Origin: Larkinella sp. C7
GTDB taxonomy: Bacteria; Bacteroidota; Bacteroidia; Cytophagales; Spirosomataceae
Direction of reading: 5' to 3'
Assembly: GCF_006149005.1 (NCBI RefSeq)
Contig: NZ_VBSL01000007.1
Location: forward strand, 62,001 to 126,000
Length of the DNA stretch: 64,000 nucleotides
Shown here: one piece after another, positions 1-7,590 of the stretch
Numbering within the stretch: position 1 is the first letter of the stretch
Layout of the letters: each line of letters begins with the position of its first letter
Translations under genes and position numbers: made by a program
The notes under the pieces: model-generated
What the model saw: only the letters and a program-made list of their open reading frames with translations
The model's database searches: none
Told to the model about the DNA's origin: nothing

Positions 1-1706
1 AACGTCCAGTCCTGACGCCCGGAATTGGGAATCTGCGGTTTGCTACCGTTCTGCATGTTAACCGACTCCGGATCATCCGAAGGCAGTCCGCGCGTCGACG
101 CCGAGTTGAACAGGTTGCTTTCCTGCTGGTAGGTATATCCCAGCGTTACGTCCAGGTTGTGGCCCGGCCGGATTTGTTTGTTGTAGCTCAGGATGTTTTC
201 GTTCAGGATGCTGCTGACGTTGCGGTTGGCCCGTTCCAGTTGCCGGCCATATTGCCGCCCGGTGAAGGTGTAGTTGTTGTAAAACGTGTTGCGGGTGGCA
301 TTCACGACATCGGCGCCCAGACTGGTTCGGAATTTCAGTCCTTCGATGATGTTGACCGTCAGGGCCGTCGTCCCGAATAACCGGTTGATGTTATCCCGGT
401 CGTAGCCTTCTACTGCTTCTGCCAGCGGGTTGATGTTGAAGCGCTGATCGTAGCTCGGGTAATTGTAGTTGCCATTCTGGTCATACACCGCAACGGTCGG
501 GTCCAGGCCCAGGGCTGTAATGATGATCCCGCCCGGACCGCCCCGATCCGTGGCCACGTTGCTGCTCCCCGTCCGGTTATACGACCAGCTATTGCTGAGC
601 GTGGCCCGGCCATTGAGGAAATCGTTGTCGAGGTTCAGCCGAAAACCGTACCGTTTGAAAAATGTATTCTTGACAATTCCCTTGTTATCCAAGTAGTTGG
701 CGACAAAGGCATACCGCATCGCCTTGTTTCCTCCGGTAAACGAAAGCTGGTGGTTCGACAGCGCGCCGGTTTGCGTGATTGCATTCAGCCAGTTGGTGCC
801 CTCGCCGATCTGGCTGATTTGAGCATCGGTAAACCGCGGACTGCCGCCCTGACTGCGTTCCAGAATGTTCAGATACCGGGCGTAGTCACTGCCGTTCAAC
901 ACTTCAATGGGCCTTGCAATTTGCTGGAACGAGTACGATCCTTCATAATCGACCCGGCTCTGGCCTTCTTTCCCGCGTTTGGTCGTAATCAGAACCACCC
1001 CGTTCGAACCCCGCGACCCGTAAATCGAGGTGGCGGAGGCATCTTTCAGGATTTCAATGGATTCAATTTCGTTGGGGTTGATGGTGGCCATCGCGTTGCT
1101 CGATTGCCGGTTCCCTGCGGTTCCCATGGCACCATTGTCGGGATACATCGGAAAACCGTCGATGACGTACAGCGGCTCACTTCCGCTGTTGATGGAGTTG
1201 GCACCCCGCACACGGATGGAAATTCCACCGCCCGGAGCCGCCGAACTCTGGGTCACCTGAACGCCCGGTGCCCGCGACTGAATGGCCTGATCGACCGAAA
1301 CCACCGGCATTTCTTTGATGGCGTCGGCTTTGATGGTCGAAACCGAACCGGTGAGGTCACTCTTTTTCACCGTACCGTAGCCCACCACCACCACTTCTTC
1401 CAGGCTGCGGGTGTCGGTCAGCATTTTGATGGTCAGGCTGGTGCGGTTGCCAACGACGGCTTCCTGGGTCACGTAGCCCACGTAGCTGAATACGAGCGTT
1501 TCGTTCGGGCTGGCATTCAGTTGAAACCCACCGGAAGCATCGGTTGTGGTGCCCCGGGTCGTGCCCTTTATGGTAATCGTAGCACCCGGTATGCCATCGT
1601 TTTGCTCGCCAACCACCTTGCCCGTAATCAGACTCTGGGCAAAAGTGGTCAGTGTAAGGCAAACCAATACCAGGGTTGTTTGCAGACACCGTATAGAATG
1701 ATTCAT
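1..1706 (-). CDS. SusC/RagA-type TonB-dependent outer membrane receptor, N-terminal part
   Basis: Reading leftward from the ATG at 1706-1704, the frame is open to the window edge (568 codons), so the C-terminal barrel is missing. I translated it by hand. A signal peptide ends near 'TTFAQ' (about residue 23). A carboxypeptidase-regulatory-like beta domain follows (about 27-105, with 'KGTTRGTTTDASG'), then 'EEVVVVGYGTVKKSDLTG', the usual TonB-box-like/SusC junction, a plug domain with 'YVIDGFP' and 'ILKDASATSIYGSRGSNGVVLITTKRG', and the first barrel strands. The family imports oligosaccharides through the outer membrane with a SusD lipoprotein, which would lie beyond the left edge. Neighbouring sugar porter, AraC and GH2 genes support a carbohydrate substrate; the actual substrate cannot be read. 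Confidence 0.93.
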   Translation of the reverse strand, partial: MNHSIRCLQTTLVLVCLTLTTFAQSLITGKVVGEQNDGIPGATITIKGTTRGTTTDASGGFQLNASPNETLVFSYVGYVTQEAVVGNRTSLTIKMLTDTRSLEEVVVVGYGTVKKSDLTGSVSTIKADAIKEMPVVSVDQAIQSRAPGVQVTQSSAAPGGGISIRVRGANSINSGSEPLYVIDGFPMYPDNGAMGTAGNRQSSNAMATINPNEIESIEILKDASATSIYGSRGSNGVVLITTKRGKEGQSRVDYEGSYSFQQIARPIEVLNGSDYARYLNILERSQGGSPRFTDAQISQIGEGTNWLNAITQTGALSNHQLSFTGGNKAMRYAFVANYLDNKGIVKNTFFKRYGFRLNLDNDFLNGRATLSNSWSYNRTGSSNVATDRGGPGGIIITALGLDPTVAVYDQNGNYNYPSYDQRFNINPLAEAVEGYDRDNINRLFGTTALTVNIIEGLKFRTSLGADVVNATRNTFYNNYTFTGRQYGRQLERANRNVSSILNENILSYNKQIRPGHNLDVTLGYTYQQESNLFNSASTRGLPSDDPESVNMQNGSKPQIPNSGRQDWT

Positions 1707-1811
1707 ACGTAAGAAAGGATTAAGGGTTTAGTTGATTAGTCAGAATCAGCCGATTGAATTGATGGTAGGCACAATAAAATCCAAATGATTATTTGCTAAA
1801 TTCCATAACTA

Positions 1812-1843
1812 CAAAGATTAGAGCCTTCAGCTCCTAAATCAAT
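1812..1843 (-). promoter_or_regulatory. Putative Bacteroidota promoter of the SusC-like gene
   Basis: On the minus strand ATTG (1843-1840) is followed after 19 nt by TAATCTTTG (1820-1812), close to the TTTG-N19-21-TAnnTTTG consensus though one base longer between TA and TTTG. It lies about 105 nt upstream of the start at 1706. Confidence 0.4.
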
Positions 1844-1880
1844 AGAGAGAATTTCGATTAAGATGGATAATCTTATGAAA

Positions 1881-3221
1881 TCAATGTGCGATGAAGGTAT
1901 CTTCCAGTTCTTCCAGCGTTTTTCCTTTCGTTTCGCGCACATTCCGGCGGACAAACCAGAATCCGACGAGGCAGATTACCGCGTAAAGCCCGAAAGGTCC
2001 GTACGTACCCAGTTGTTCGGCGAGGATCGGAAACGTGAAAACCAGAATGAAATAAGCCCCCCACAACGCCAGAATCGCGACCGACGACGCCAGCCCACGG
2101 ACCCGGTTTGGAAAAATCTCCGAGATCAAAACCCAGGTGATGGGTGCCAGCGAAGTTGCGTAAACGCTGATCGCCAGCAGCACGAAGACCGACAGCAAAC
2201 CCGACGACGCACCGGTTTTCAGCAACACCGCAATCACCACATACAGCACCGCCAGCCCCAGCGTTCCGATGAGCATCAGCGGCTTTCGGCCCAGTTTGTC
2301 CACCTGCCACATGGCCACCAGTGTGAACACCAGATTGACAATTCCGATGGCTACGGTTTCGAACAACTGCCGGTCGAGATTGGCGCCCACGGTCTCAAAA
2401 ATTGTGGAGGTATAATTGAAAACCACATTGATTCCGCACAACTGTTGCAGCACCGCCAGGCCAATGCCGACAATCACCGCCGGGCGAACGCCCTTCTCCA
2501 GCAGCATGGACAACGACGGTTTTTCGGCGCCTTCCATCGAGCGGTTGATGGCAGTAACCGTCTGTTTTACAAAAGCTTCGCCACCAATCCGGCGCAAAAT
2601 CGTTTCGCCTTCCTGCACCCTGCCTTTCTGCACCAGCCACCGCGGACTCTCGGGTAACCAGAACACGCCCAGCAGAAAACCGGCGGAAGGCACGGCCCCC
2701 AGCCCGAACATCCAGCGCCAGGCATCGGGGCCGTTATCGGCCAATGCATAGTTCACCAGATTGGTGATCAGAATCCCGATTACAATGGTCAACTGGTTGA
2801 TGGACACATTCCGGCCCCGGACTTCGGCGGGCGAAATTTCGGCAATGTAGAGGGGGCTCAGCGTCGACGCCATCCCAACGCCGATCCCGGCCACAAAGCG
2901 CATGGTGATGAAAACCGGTAAGGTGGAGGAGAAGGCCATGCCCAGTGAAGAGAGTGCAAAAATGAGGGCCGCCACCATCAGGCCGGGCTTGCGTCCGTAG
3001 CGGTCGGCGAGGTTGCCGGCCAGCACGCAGCCCAGCATACAGCCTAGTGCCAGCGAACCGGTCAGAAATCCCTCCCACCAGGCCGTGAGCCCAAAATAGC
3101 CCCGCAGAAATGGCAGCGCTCCCGAAATCACGGCAAAATCAAAGCCAAACAGATACCCGCCCAGGGCCGAAATGAAGGCGATTCCAAAAATATAGTTGGC
3201 GTTAAGCCCGGTTTTTGCCAT
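1881..3221 (-). CDS. MFS sugar porter family transporter
   Basis: The 446-residue protein has twelve predicted membrane segments and the sugar-porter signatures: 'GYLFGFDFAVISGALPF' near 22-38, 'DRYGRKPG' (73-80) in loop 2-3, 'PESPRWLV' (190-197), 'QLCGINVVFNY' (260-270) in TM7, 'VDKLGRKP' (308-315) in loop 8-9, and 'ETKGKTLEELE' at the C-terminus. Family members take up monosaccharides by proton or sodium symport or by facilitated diffusion in the inner membrane. It is divergent from the AraC regulator at 3323 and is probably its target; it would bring in sugars released by the SusC/GH2 system. Length and motifs are normal. Substrate is not predictable (xylose, glucose, galactose and arabinose are all possible). 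Confidence 0.93.
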   Translation of the reverse strand: MAKTGLNANYIFGIAFISALGGYLFGFDFAVISGALPFLRGYFGLTAWWEGFLTGSLALGCMLGCVLAGNLADRYGRKPGLMVAALIFALSSLGMAFSSTLPVFITMRFVAGIGVGMASTLSPLYIAEISPAEVRGRNVSINQLTIVIGILITNLVNYALADNGPDAWRWMFGLGAVPSAGFLLGVFWLPESPRWLVQKGRVQEGETILRRIGGEAFVKQTVTAINRSMEGAEKPSLSMLLEKGVRPAVIVGIGLAVLQQLCGINVVFNYTSTIFETVGANLDRQLFETVAIGIVNLVFTLVAMWQVDKLGRKPLMLIGTLGLAVLYVVIAVLLKTGASSGLLSVFVLLAISVYATSLAPITWVLISEIFPNRVRGLASSVAILALWGAYFILVFTFPILAEQLGTYGPFGLYAVICLVGFWFVRRNVRETKGKTLEELEDTFIAH

Positions 3222-3322
3222 GGTGGTTTTGTTAAAGTATTCGGGTAATTTTTAGAAAAAAAGCGGTATGGATGCGTACTTTTACAAACCGTTCCGAACC
3301 CATACCTAGATAATATTGCGAC

Positions 3323-4204
3323 ATGATCAAAAAGAAAGAAGGCTTTGCCGGACAGCGCAGTTATGTGTTGCCGGGCGAGTTAAAGAAACTGATCGCCGTT
3401 CATCCGCTTTGTGAGTCGTTGTACATCACCGATATTGGGTATTATCCGAAAGCCGCTTTTCATGACCGCGAACGCCGGAAAGGAAGCCCGCAACACATTC
3501 TGATCTATTGCGTTCAGGGGGAAGGTTGGTACGTTCTCAACGACCGTAAATACCTTGTCAAACCCAACCAGGCCTTTATTCTGCCCGCTGACCTCGCCCA
3601 TCGCTACGGAACCGACGCCCAAAATCCCTGGACCATCTACTGGCTGCATTTTACCGGTTCCAACGCGCATCATTTTTTGCAGTTTTTAAAGCAGGATACC
3701 GATCCGTCCCCGGTAACCGTGTCGCCCCAGCCCGAACGGTTTCAACTCTTCGACGACATTCTGTCGCACGTTGAAATGTCGTATAACATGGACAATATTG
3801 TGTATGCCAACAGCAGTCTGTCGCGGTTTCTGGCCACGTTCAACAATGCGGTTTATAACCCCAACCAGTTTGCCCAACCCGAAAATGACCCGATCAGCCG
3901 AACCATCGCGTTCATGAAAGAGAACCTGAGCAAGAACCTGACGCTGGAAGATCTGGCTCAGATTGCGGGCATGTCGGCGTCGCATTATTCGGCGGTTTTC
4001 CGGACCAAGGTCCAAAGTGCGCCCATCAATTTCTTTACCTTTTTAAAGATTCAGGAATCCTGTCGTTTGCTCGAAAACACGCAATTGCGCATCAAGGAAG
4101 TCGCCTATCAGATCGGGTACAGCGACCCGTACCACTTCAGCCGGGTTTTTGCCCACGTCATGGGCGTGTCTCCGCGCGACTTCCGCAAACTCCGGAAATC
4201 TTAA
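3323..4204 (+). CDS. AraC family transcriptional regulator with N-terminal cupin sensor
   Basis: The 293 residues split into an N-terminal AraC-type cupin (about 30-150; 'HILIYCVQGEGWYVLNDRKY' then 'PADLAHRYG') and a C-terminal pair of helix-turn-helix units (about 195-293: 'LTLEDLAQIAGMSASHYSAVF' region, then 'IKEVAYQIGYSDPYHFSRVF' and 'GVSPRDFRK'). Such proteins bind a sugar-like effector in the cupin and activate carbohydrate genes. It is divergent from the sugar porter (101 bp between starts) and convergent with the DUF5107 gene, whose stop overlaps its own by 4 bp. It is therefore the likely local activator of the porter and possibly of the GH2-DUF5107 unit (inference). Confidence 0.93.
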   Translation: MIKKKEGFAGQRSYVLPGELKKLIAVHPLCESLYITDIGYYPKAAFHDRERRKGSPQHILIYCVQGEGWYVLNDRKYLVKPNQAFILPADLAHRYGTDAQNPWTIYWLHFTGSNAHHFLQFLKQDTDPSPVTVSPQPERFQLFDDILSHVEMSYNMDNIVYANSSLSRFLATFNNAVYNPNQFAQPENDPISRTIAFMKENLSKNLTLEDLAQIAGMSASHYSAVFRTKVQSAPINFFTFLKIQESCRLLENTQLRIKEVAYQIGYSDPYHFSRVFAHVMGVSPRDFRKLRKS

Positions 4205-7200
4205 CCCGACACTTCCTGCGCCGTTAGAAAATCGACCATTTTCCGGTGCAAAGCTGCGCCCTGGTGGTTGCGGTCGCTAGCCAGTACGCCATCAAAACAG
4301 GCTAGCGCTTGTTCAACATGACCGTTTCCTAGGCCCAGATGACCTAAGCCCATCAGATAGAGACAACTGATGCGGTTTCGCTCGTTCAGATCGGCGTCAA
4401 ACACCAGCAGATCGGGAAGCGATACCGCGAAATAGTCGATCTTGATGGCGTCGTTCAGGTGCGTTTCTCCGTACTGAATCAGCGTCTTGAAGAGCTTTTC
4501 GGCCCTTTCATGCTGCCCCAGTTTTTTCCGGGCCAGTCCCTGATAAAACAGTTTATCCGGTTGCTGATCGTTGTAGAAAACCGCCTGCACCGGTGCATCC
4601 AGACCGACTGATGCCCGCTCAAAATACGACCGGGCGGTTTGCGTTTCGCCCAGCGCTTCGCAGGCCAAGCCTTTCAAATAGAAAATATCAGGCTCCTGCA
4701 CGCCATACAGTTTGCCTTCGCCCAGATTGACCGGATAGGTTTCAGCGGCCGTCAGTAAAGTCAGGGCCTCCGAATAATCCGCATTTTGCAACGCCTGTTT
4801 CGCCAGTTCGATGTGGCAAATCAGGTACTGACTCACCACTTTGCCTTCGCCCCCCTCCCACGGATGGAATTGCCGGGCGGCCAGCAGGTCGCGGGCCTTT
4901 TCATACGCGCCGAGTTGGTTATACAGCGTGATTCTCTCTAAAGACAAATCATCGCGCTCTTCGGTTGTATCAAGATGTTTTTCCAGTAGTGCCAGCCGCT
5001 CTTCGTGCGGCTCATTCAGCTTTTTATACAACTGATCCAACTCCATCAGTACCCGCGCGTCGGCAGTATCCAGTGCAAAGGCGGTTTCCAGTGCCACCCG
5101 TGCTTTGTCGGCCTGTTGCTGTTTGTTGTAATACGCCAAAGAGAGATTCCGGTGAACGGTGGGAAAGGTATCATCGAGACTCACGGACCGCTCCCAGGCG
5201 TCGATGGCTTCGTCATATTGCCGGTTGCCATACCAGAAATTACCCAGAAAATACCAGGCATGGGCGTGATTAATCGGCTGATCATCCGGTTTTTGCAAAA
5301 CCGCCCATTGCAAAACCGTCAATTCTTCCAGCCGGTTGGGGAAGACAAAATCCGGGCTGGCTTCCGTAGCTTTTTTGAGATGATCGTGAGCGGTTTCGGG
5401 CTGTCCCAACTGCGCATGAAAATAAGCTAGAAAGTAATACACCATCGGATAAACCGCTTTTCCGGTTTTCAACAATTCCGAGAGCAATTGAATCGCTTCG
5501 TCGTACAAACCGGCCCGGCTGTAATCCAGCGCGTAGTCCAGGTAGGTATGGACGTTGTACCGCATCAGGTCGTTAAGCTGGCTCCGCGTCTGGGCCGCAG
5601 CCGTTGCGTCGCTGGTTTGCTCGATAAGCGATTTTTCAAATAGACAGCCGAAGTGAAACCGGTCGATCGCCAGGGTGTCGCCGATGAGCTGCAAAGCCTC
5701 GCGGGTTCGCCTGGTTTTCCGCAGCAAAGCGACTTTCAAATGCCGCGCCGAATGGCCGTGCCAGTTTCGCGCCAGCGACCGCTCGACCAGTTCGAGGGCC
5801 TGGGTGTAGGTTTTTCGCCGGGTGGCAATGCGAGCCAGTTCCAGAAAGCTGGTGTCCTGCCAGGCGGCATTCCAGGTGGCTTTGAAAAACGCGTCGAAAG
5901 CTTCGTCATACCGCCCCAACCCCTGCAAACACAGGCCGAGATTGTAATACGGTTCGCCGTCGTACGGATTCGGATTTCGCTGGATCAGCGTCTGAATGGC
6001 TTGCCTGAAATACGGTTCCGCTTTGGCGAACTGACCGCGTTTCATATGCCAAAGCCCCAGGGCGTTGTTGCAGCGCACATCCTTCGGATCACGGCGCAGC
6101 GCTTCTTCGTAATAATTGGTGGCGATATAGGTTGCGTGGCGGTATTGCTCGATGTGCAAACCCGTCAGATACAACTGTTCATTGTTTTCCACCTCGGCGG
6201 GGTCCAGGGCGGCTTGGGCCGGTTCCGGAATGGTAGTCTCCGTAGGCTCGTCGGGCTGGTAAGCGACCAATTCCAGGCCGTCAGTGGTTTCGACGCTCAG
6301 GCGGAGTTGCGTGGGGTTTTGAATTTCCAGCGGTATTTCATGCAGAAACGGTTGTTCCGGCGAAAGCTCAATCCGTTGTTCAAAAACCACGTCTCCATTT
6401 TTTGTCAATCGAATGACGGCTCCGGCGTACACGGCGGTGGCATACGCACTGATCTGAACGGTTTTGTCGGTAAGTTCCAGATTGACAGCGGCTTCCTTCG
6501 TGGCGTTTTTAACGATGCCGATTTCGCTGTAGGGCATGAAATACTGCACAAACGTCCGCTCCTCGTTGGGCATGATCCACGAAAAATCGGGTTGGTTGTC
6601 CGTGAAAACGCCGGTCATCAGTTCGATGTACGGCCCGTCTTCGTCAGTCAGGTTGCGATCCCAGGCGTAGCCGAACTCGCCGTTGCCCCAGGTCCACTGC
6701 TTTTTGCCCGGCGACAGGTGGTGGCTGGCCACGTGCAGCAAACCGCCCCGGCTGTCGTGTTCATAACCGCCCATGAAATCATACTTCGATGCCACGGCCA
6801 TGTAGGACGTCGGCACCGGAATGTTCTTATACCGGGAAATGTCCGTCCCCGGCGAATAATCCACTTTGTAATACGTCCCGGTGGCAATCGGAAACGACGA
6901 AACATCTCGTTTTCCGTGATCGAAAACCGCATACACATCCGGCGGAAAAACCGACTGGTAGTAATCGTTTACTTTGACGGCCGGATTCGTCCACCACAAA
7001 AAAGTCTGGGGAACGGGCGTACGGTTGTACAGCACGCCCTGAATTTCGAGGTAGGCTTTGTCGGGATACAGCCGAAAACCGGCCATGCCTTTGGTGTGAA
7101 ACATCCGTTCCACCTCGCTGACCCACACGGTTTTGGAACCGTCGGGATGCGCTTCGGTCGTATAATCCACCGGCTCAAAGGTGCTGGGGCGGTGGTGTTG

Positions 7201-7566
7201 TGGCCAGTTAAACTCAATTCCGCCCGAAATCCACGGCCCCGTCAGCCCGACCAGTGCCGGTTTGATGACCTGGTTATAATAGACGAAATGACGGTTTTTA
7301 ATTTTATCGTAGGCCATCTGAATCCGCCCGCCCAACTGGGGCAACACCATGATTTTCAGGTAGCGGTTTTCCAGAAAAACCGCCTGATACGTCCGGTCCT
7401 CCTTGTGATCGTCGATCTTTTCGATCACGGCGTGCGGATACACCACCCCGCTACTGCCCTGATACACCCGTTTTTCCAGAAACATCGGATTTTTTTCGGG
7501 TGCGCCGACACCATAGGTGGGAATCACAACCGATTCTTCCCACACAGTTACTTCCTGCAAAGCCAT
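4201..7566 (-). CDS. DUF5107 domain and tetratricopeptide-repeat protein
   Basis: The 1121-residue protein has no signal peptide and is probably cytoplasmic. Residues from about 25 to 330 match the DUF5107 pattern: a galactose-mutarotase-like beta sandwich with 'YLKIMVLPQLGGRIQMAYDK', 'GISGGIEFNWPQHH'-like and 'WWTNPAVKVNDYYQ' segments. From about 470 to the end it consists of TPR-type helix pairs ('NNALGLWHMKRGQFAKAEPYFRQAI', 'YYNLGLCLQGLGRYDEAFDAF' and others are typical units). DUF5107-TPR proteins recur beside glycoside hydrolases in Bacteroidota, but I know of no established reaction; a carbohydrate-binding or mutarotase-like role is inference from the fold. It starts 24 bp after the GH2 gene and is probably co-transcribed with it. 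Confidence 0.85.
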   Translation of the reverse strand: MALQEVTVWEESVVIPTYGVGAPEKNPMFLEKRVYQGSSGVVYPHAVIEKIDDHKEDRTYQAVFLENRYLKIMVLPQLGGRIQMAYDKIKNRHFVYYNQVIKPALVGLTGPWISGGIEFNWPQHHRPSTFEPVDYTTEAHPDGSKTVWVSEVERMFHTKGMAGFRLYPDKAYLEIQGVLYNRTPVPQTFLWWTNPAVKVNDYYQSVFPPDVYAVFDHGKRDVSSFPIATGTYYKVDYSPGTDISRYKNIPVPTSYMAVASKYDFMGGYEHDSRGGLLHVASHHLSPGKKQWTWGNGEFGYAWDRNLTDEDGPYIELMTGVFTDNQPDFSWIMPNEERTFVQYFMPYSEIGIVKNATKEAAVNLELTDKTVQISAYATAVYAGAVIRLTKNGDVVFEQRIELSPEQPFLHEIPLEIQNPTQLRLSVETTDGLELVAYQPDEPTETTIPEPAQAALDPAEVENNEQLYLTGLHIEQYRHATYIATNYYEEALRRDPKDVRCNNALGLWHMKRGQFAKAEPYFRQAIQTLIQRNPNPYDGEPYYNLGLCLQGLGRYDEAFDAFFKATWNAAWQDTSFLELARIATRRKTYTQALELVERSLARNWHGHSARHLKVALLRKTRRTREALQLIGDTLAIDRFHFGCLFEKSLIEQTSDATAAAQTRSQLNDLMRYNVHTYLDYALDYSRAGLYDEAIQLLSELLKTGKAVYPMVYYFLAYFHAQLGQPETAHDHLKKATEASPDFVFPNRLEELTVLQWAVLQKPDDQPINHAHAWYFLGNFWYGNRQYDEAIDAWERSVSLDDTFPTVHRNLSLAYYNKQQQADKARVALETAFALDTADARVLMELDQLYKKLNEPHEERLALLEKHLDTTEERDDLSLERITLYNQLGAYEKARDLLAARQFHPWEGGEGKVVSQYLICHIELAKQALQNADYSEALTLLTAAETYPVNLGEGKLYGVQEPDIFYLKGLACEALGETQTARSYFERASVGLDAPVQAVFYNDQQPDKLFYQGLARKKLGQHERAEKLFKTLIQYGETHLNDAIKIDYFAVSLPDLLVFDADLNERNRISCLYLMGLGHLGLGNGHVEQALACFDGVLASDRNHQGAALHRKMVDFLTAQEVSG

Positions 7567-7590
7567 AAATAGAGGTCTTTCAAAATAGTT

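Noticed and set aside
750-1712. Plus-strand frame of 320 codons
   Set aside because: It is antisense to the SusC receptor, which has strong family motifs; the frame has low-complexity His/Asn runs typical of shadows.
1863-2657. Plus-strand frame of 264 codons rich in Gln, Arg and His
   Set aside because: Antisense to the sugar porter; composition is that of a shadow.
5653-7572. Long plus-strand frame of 639 codons opposite the DUF5107-TPR gene
   Set aside because: It is an antisense frame within a gene with clear TPR and DUF5107 motifs; the product is His/Arg/Gly-rich with no domain.
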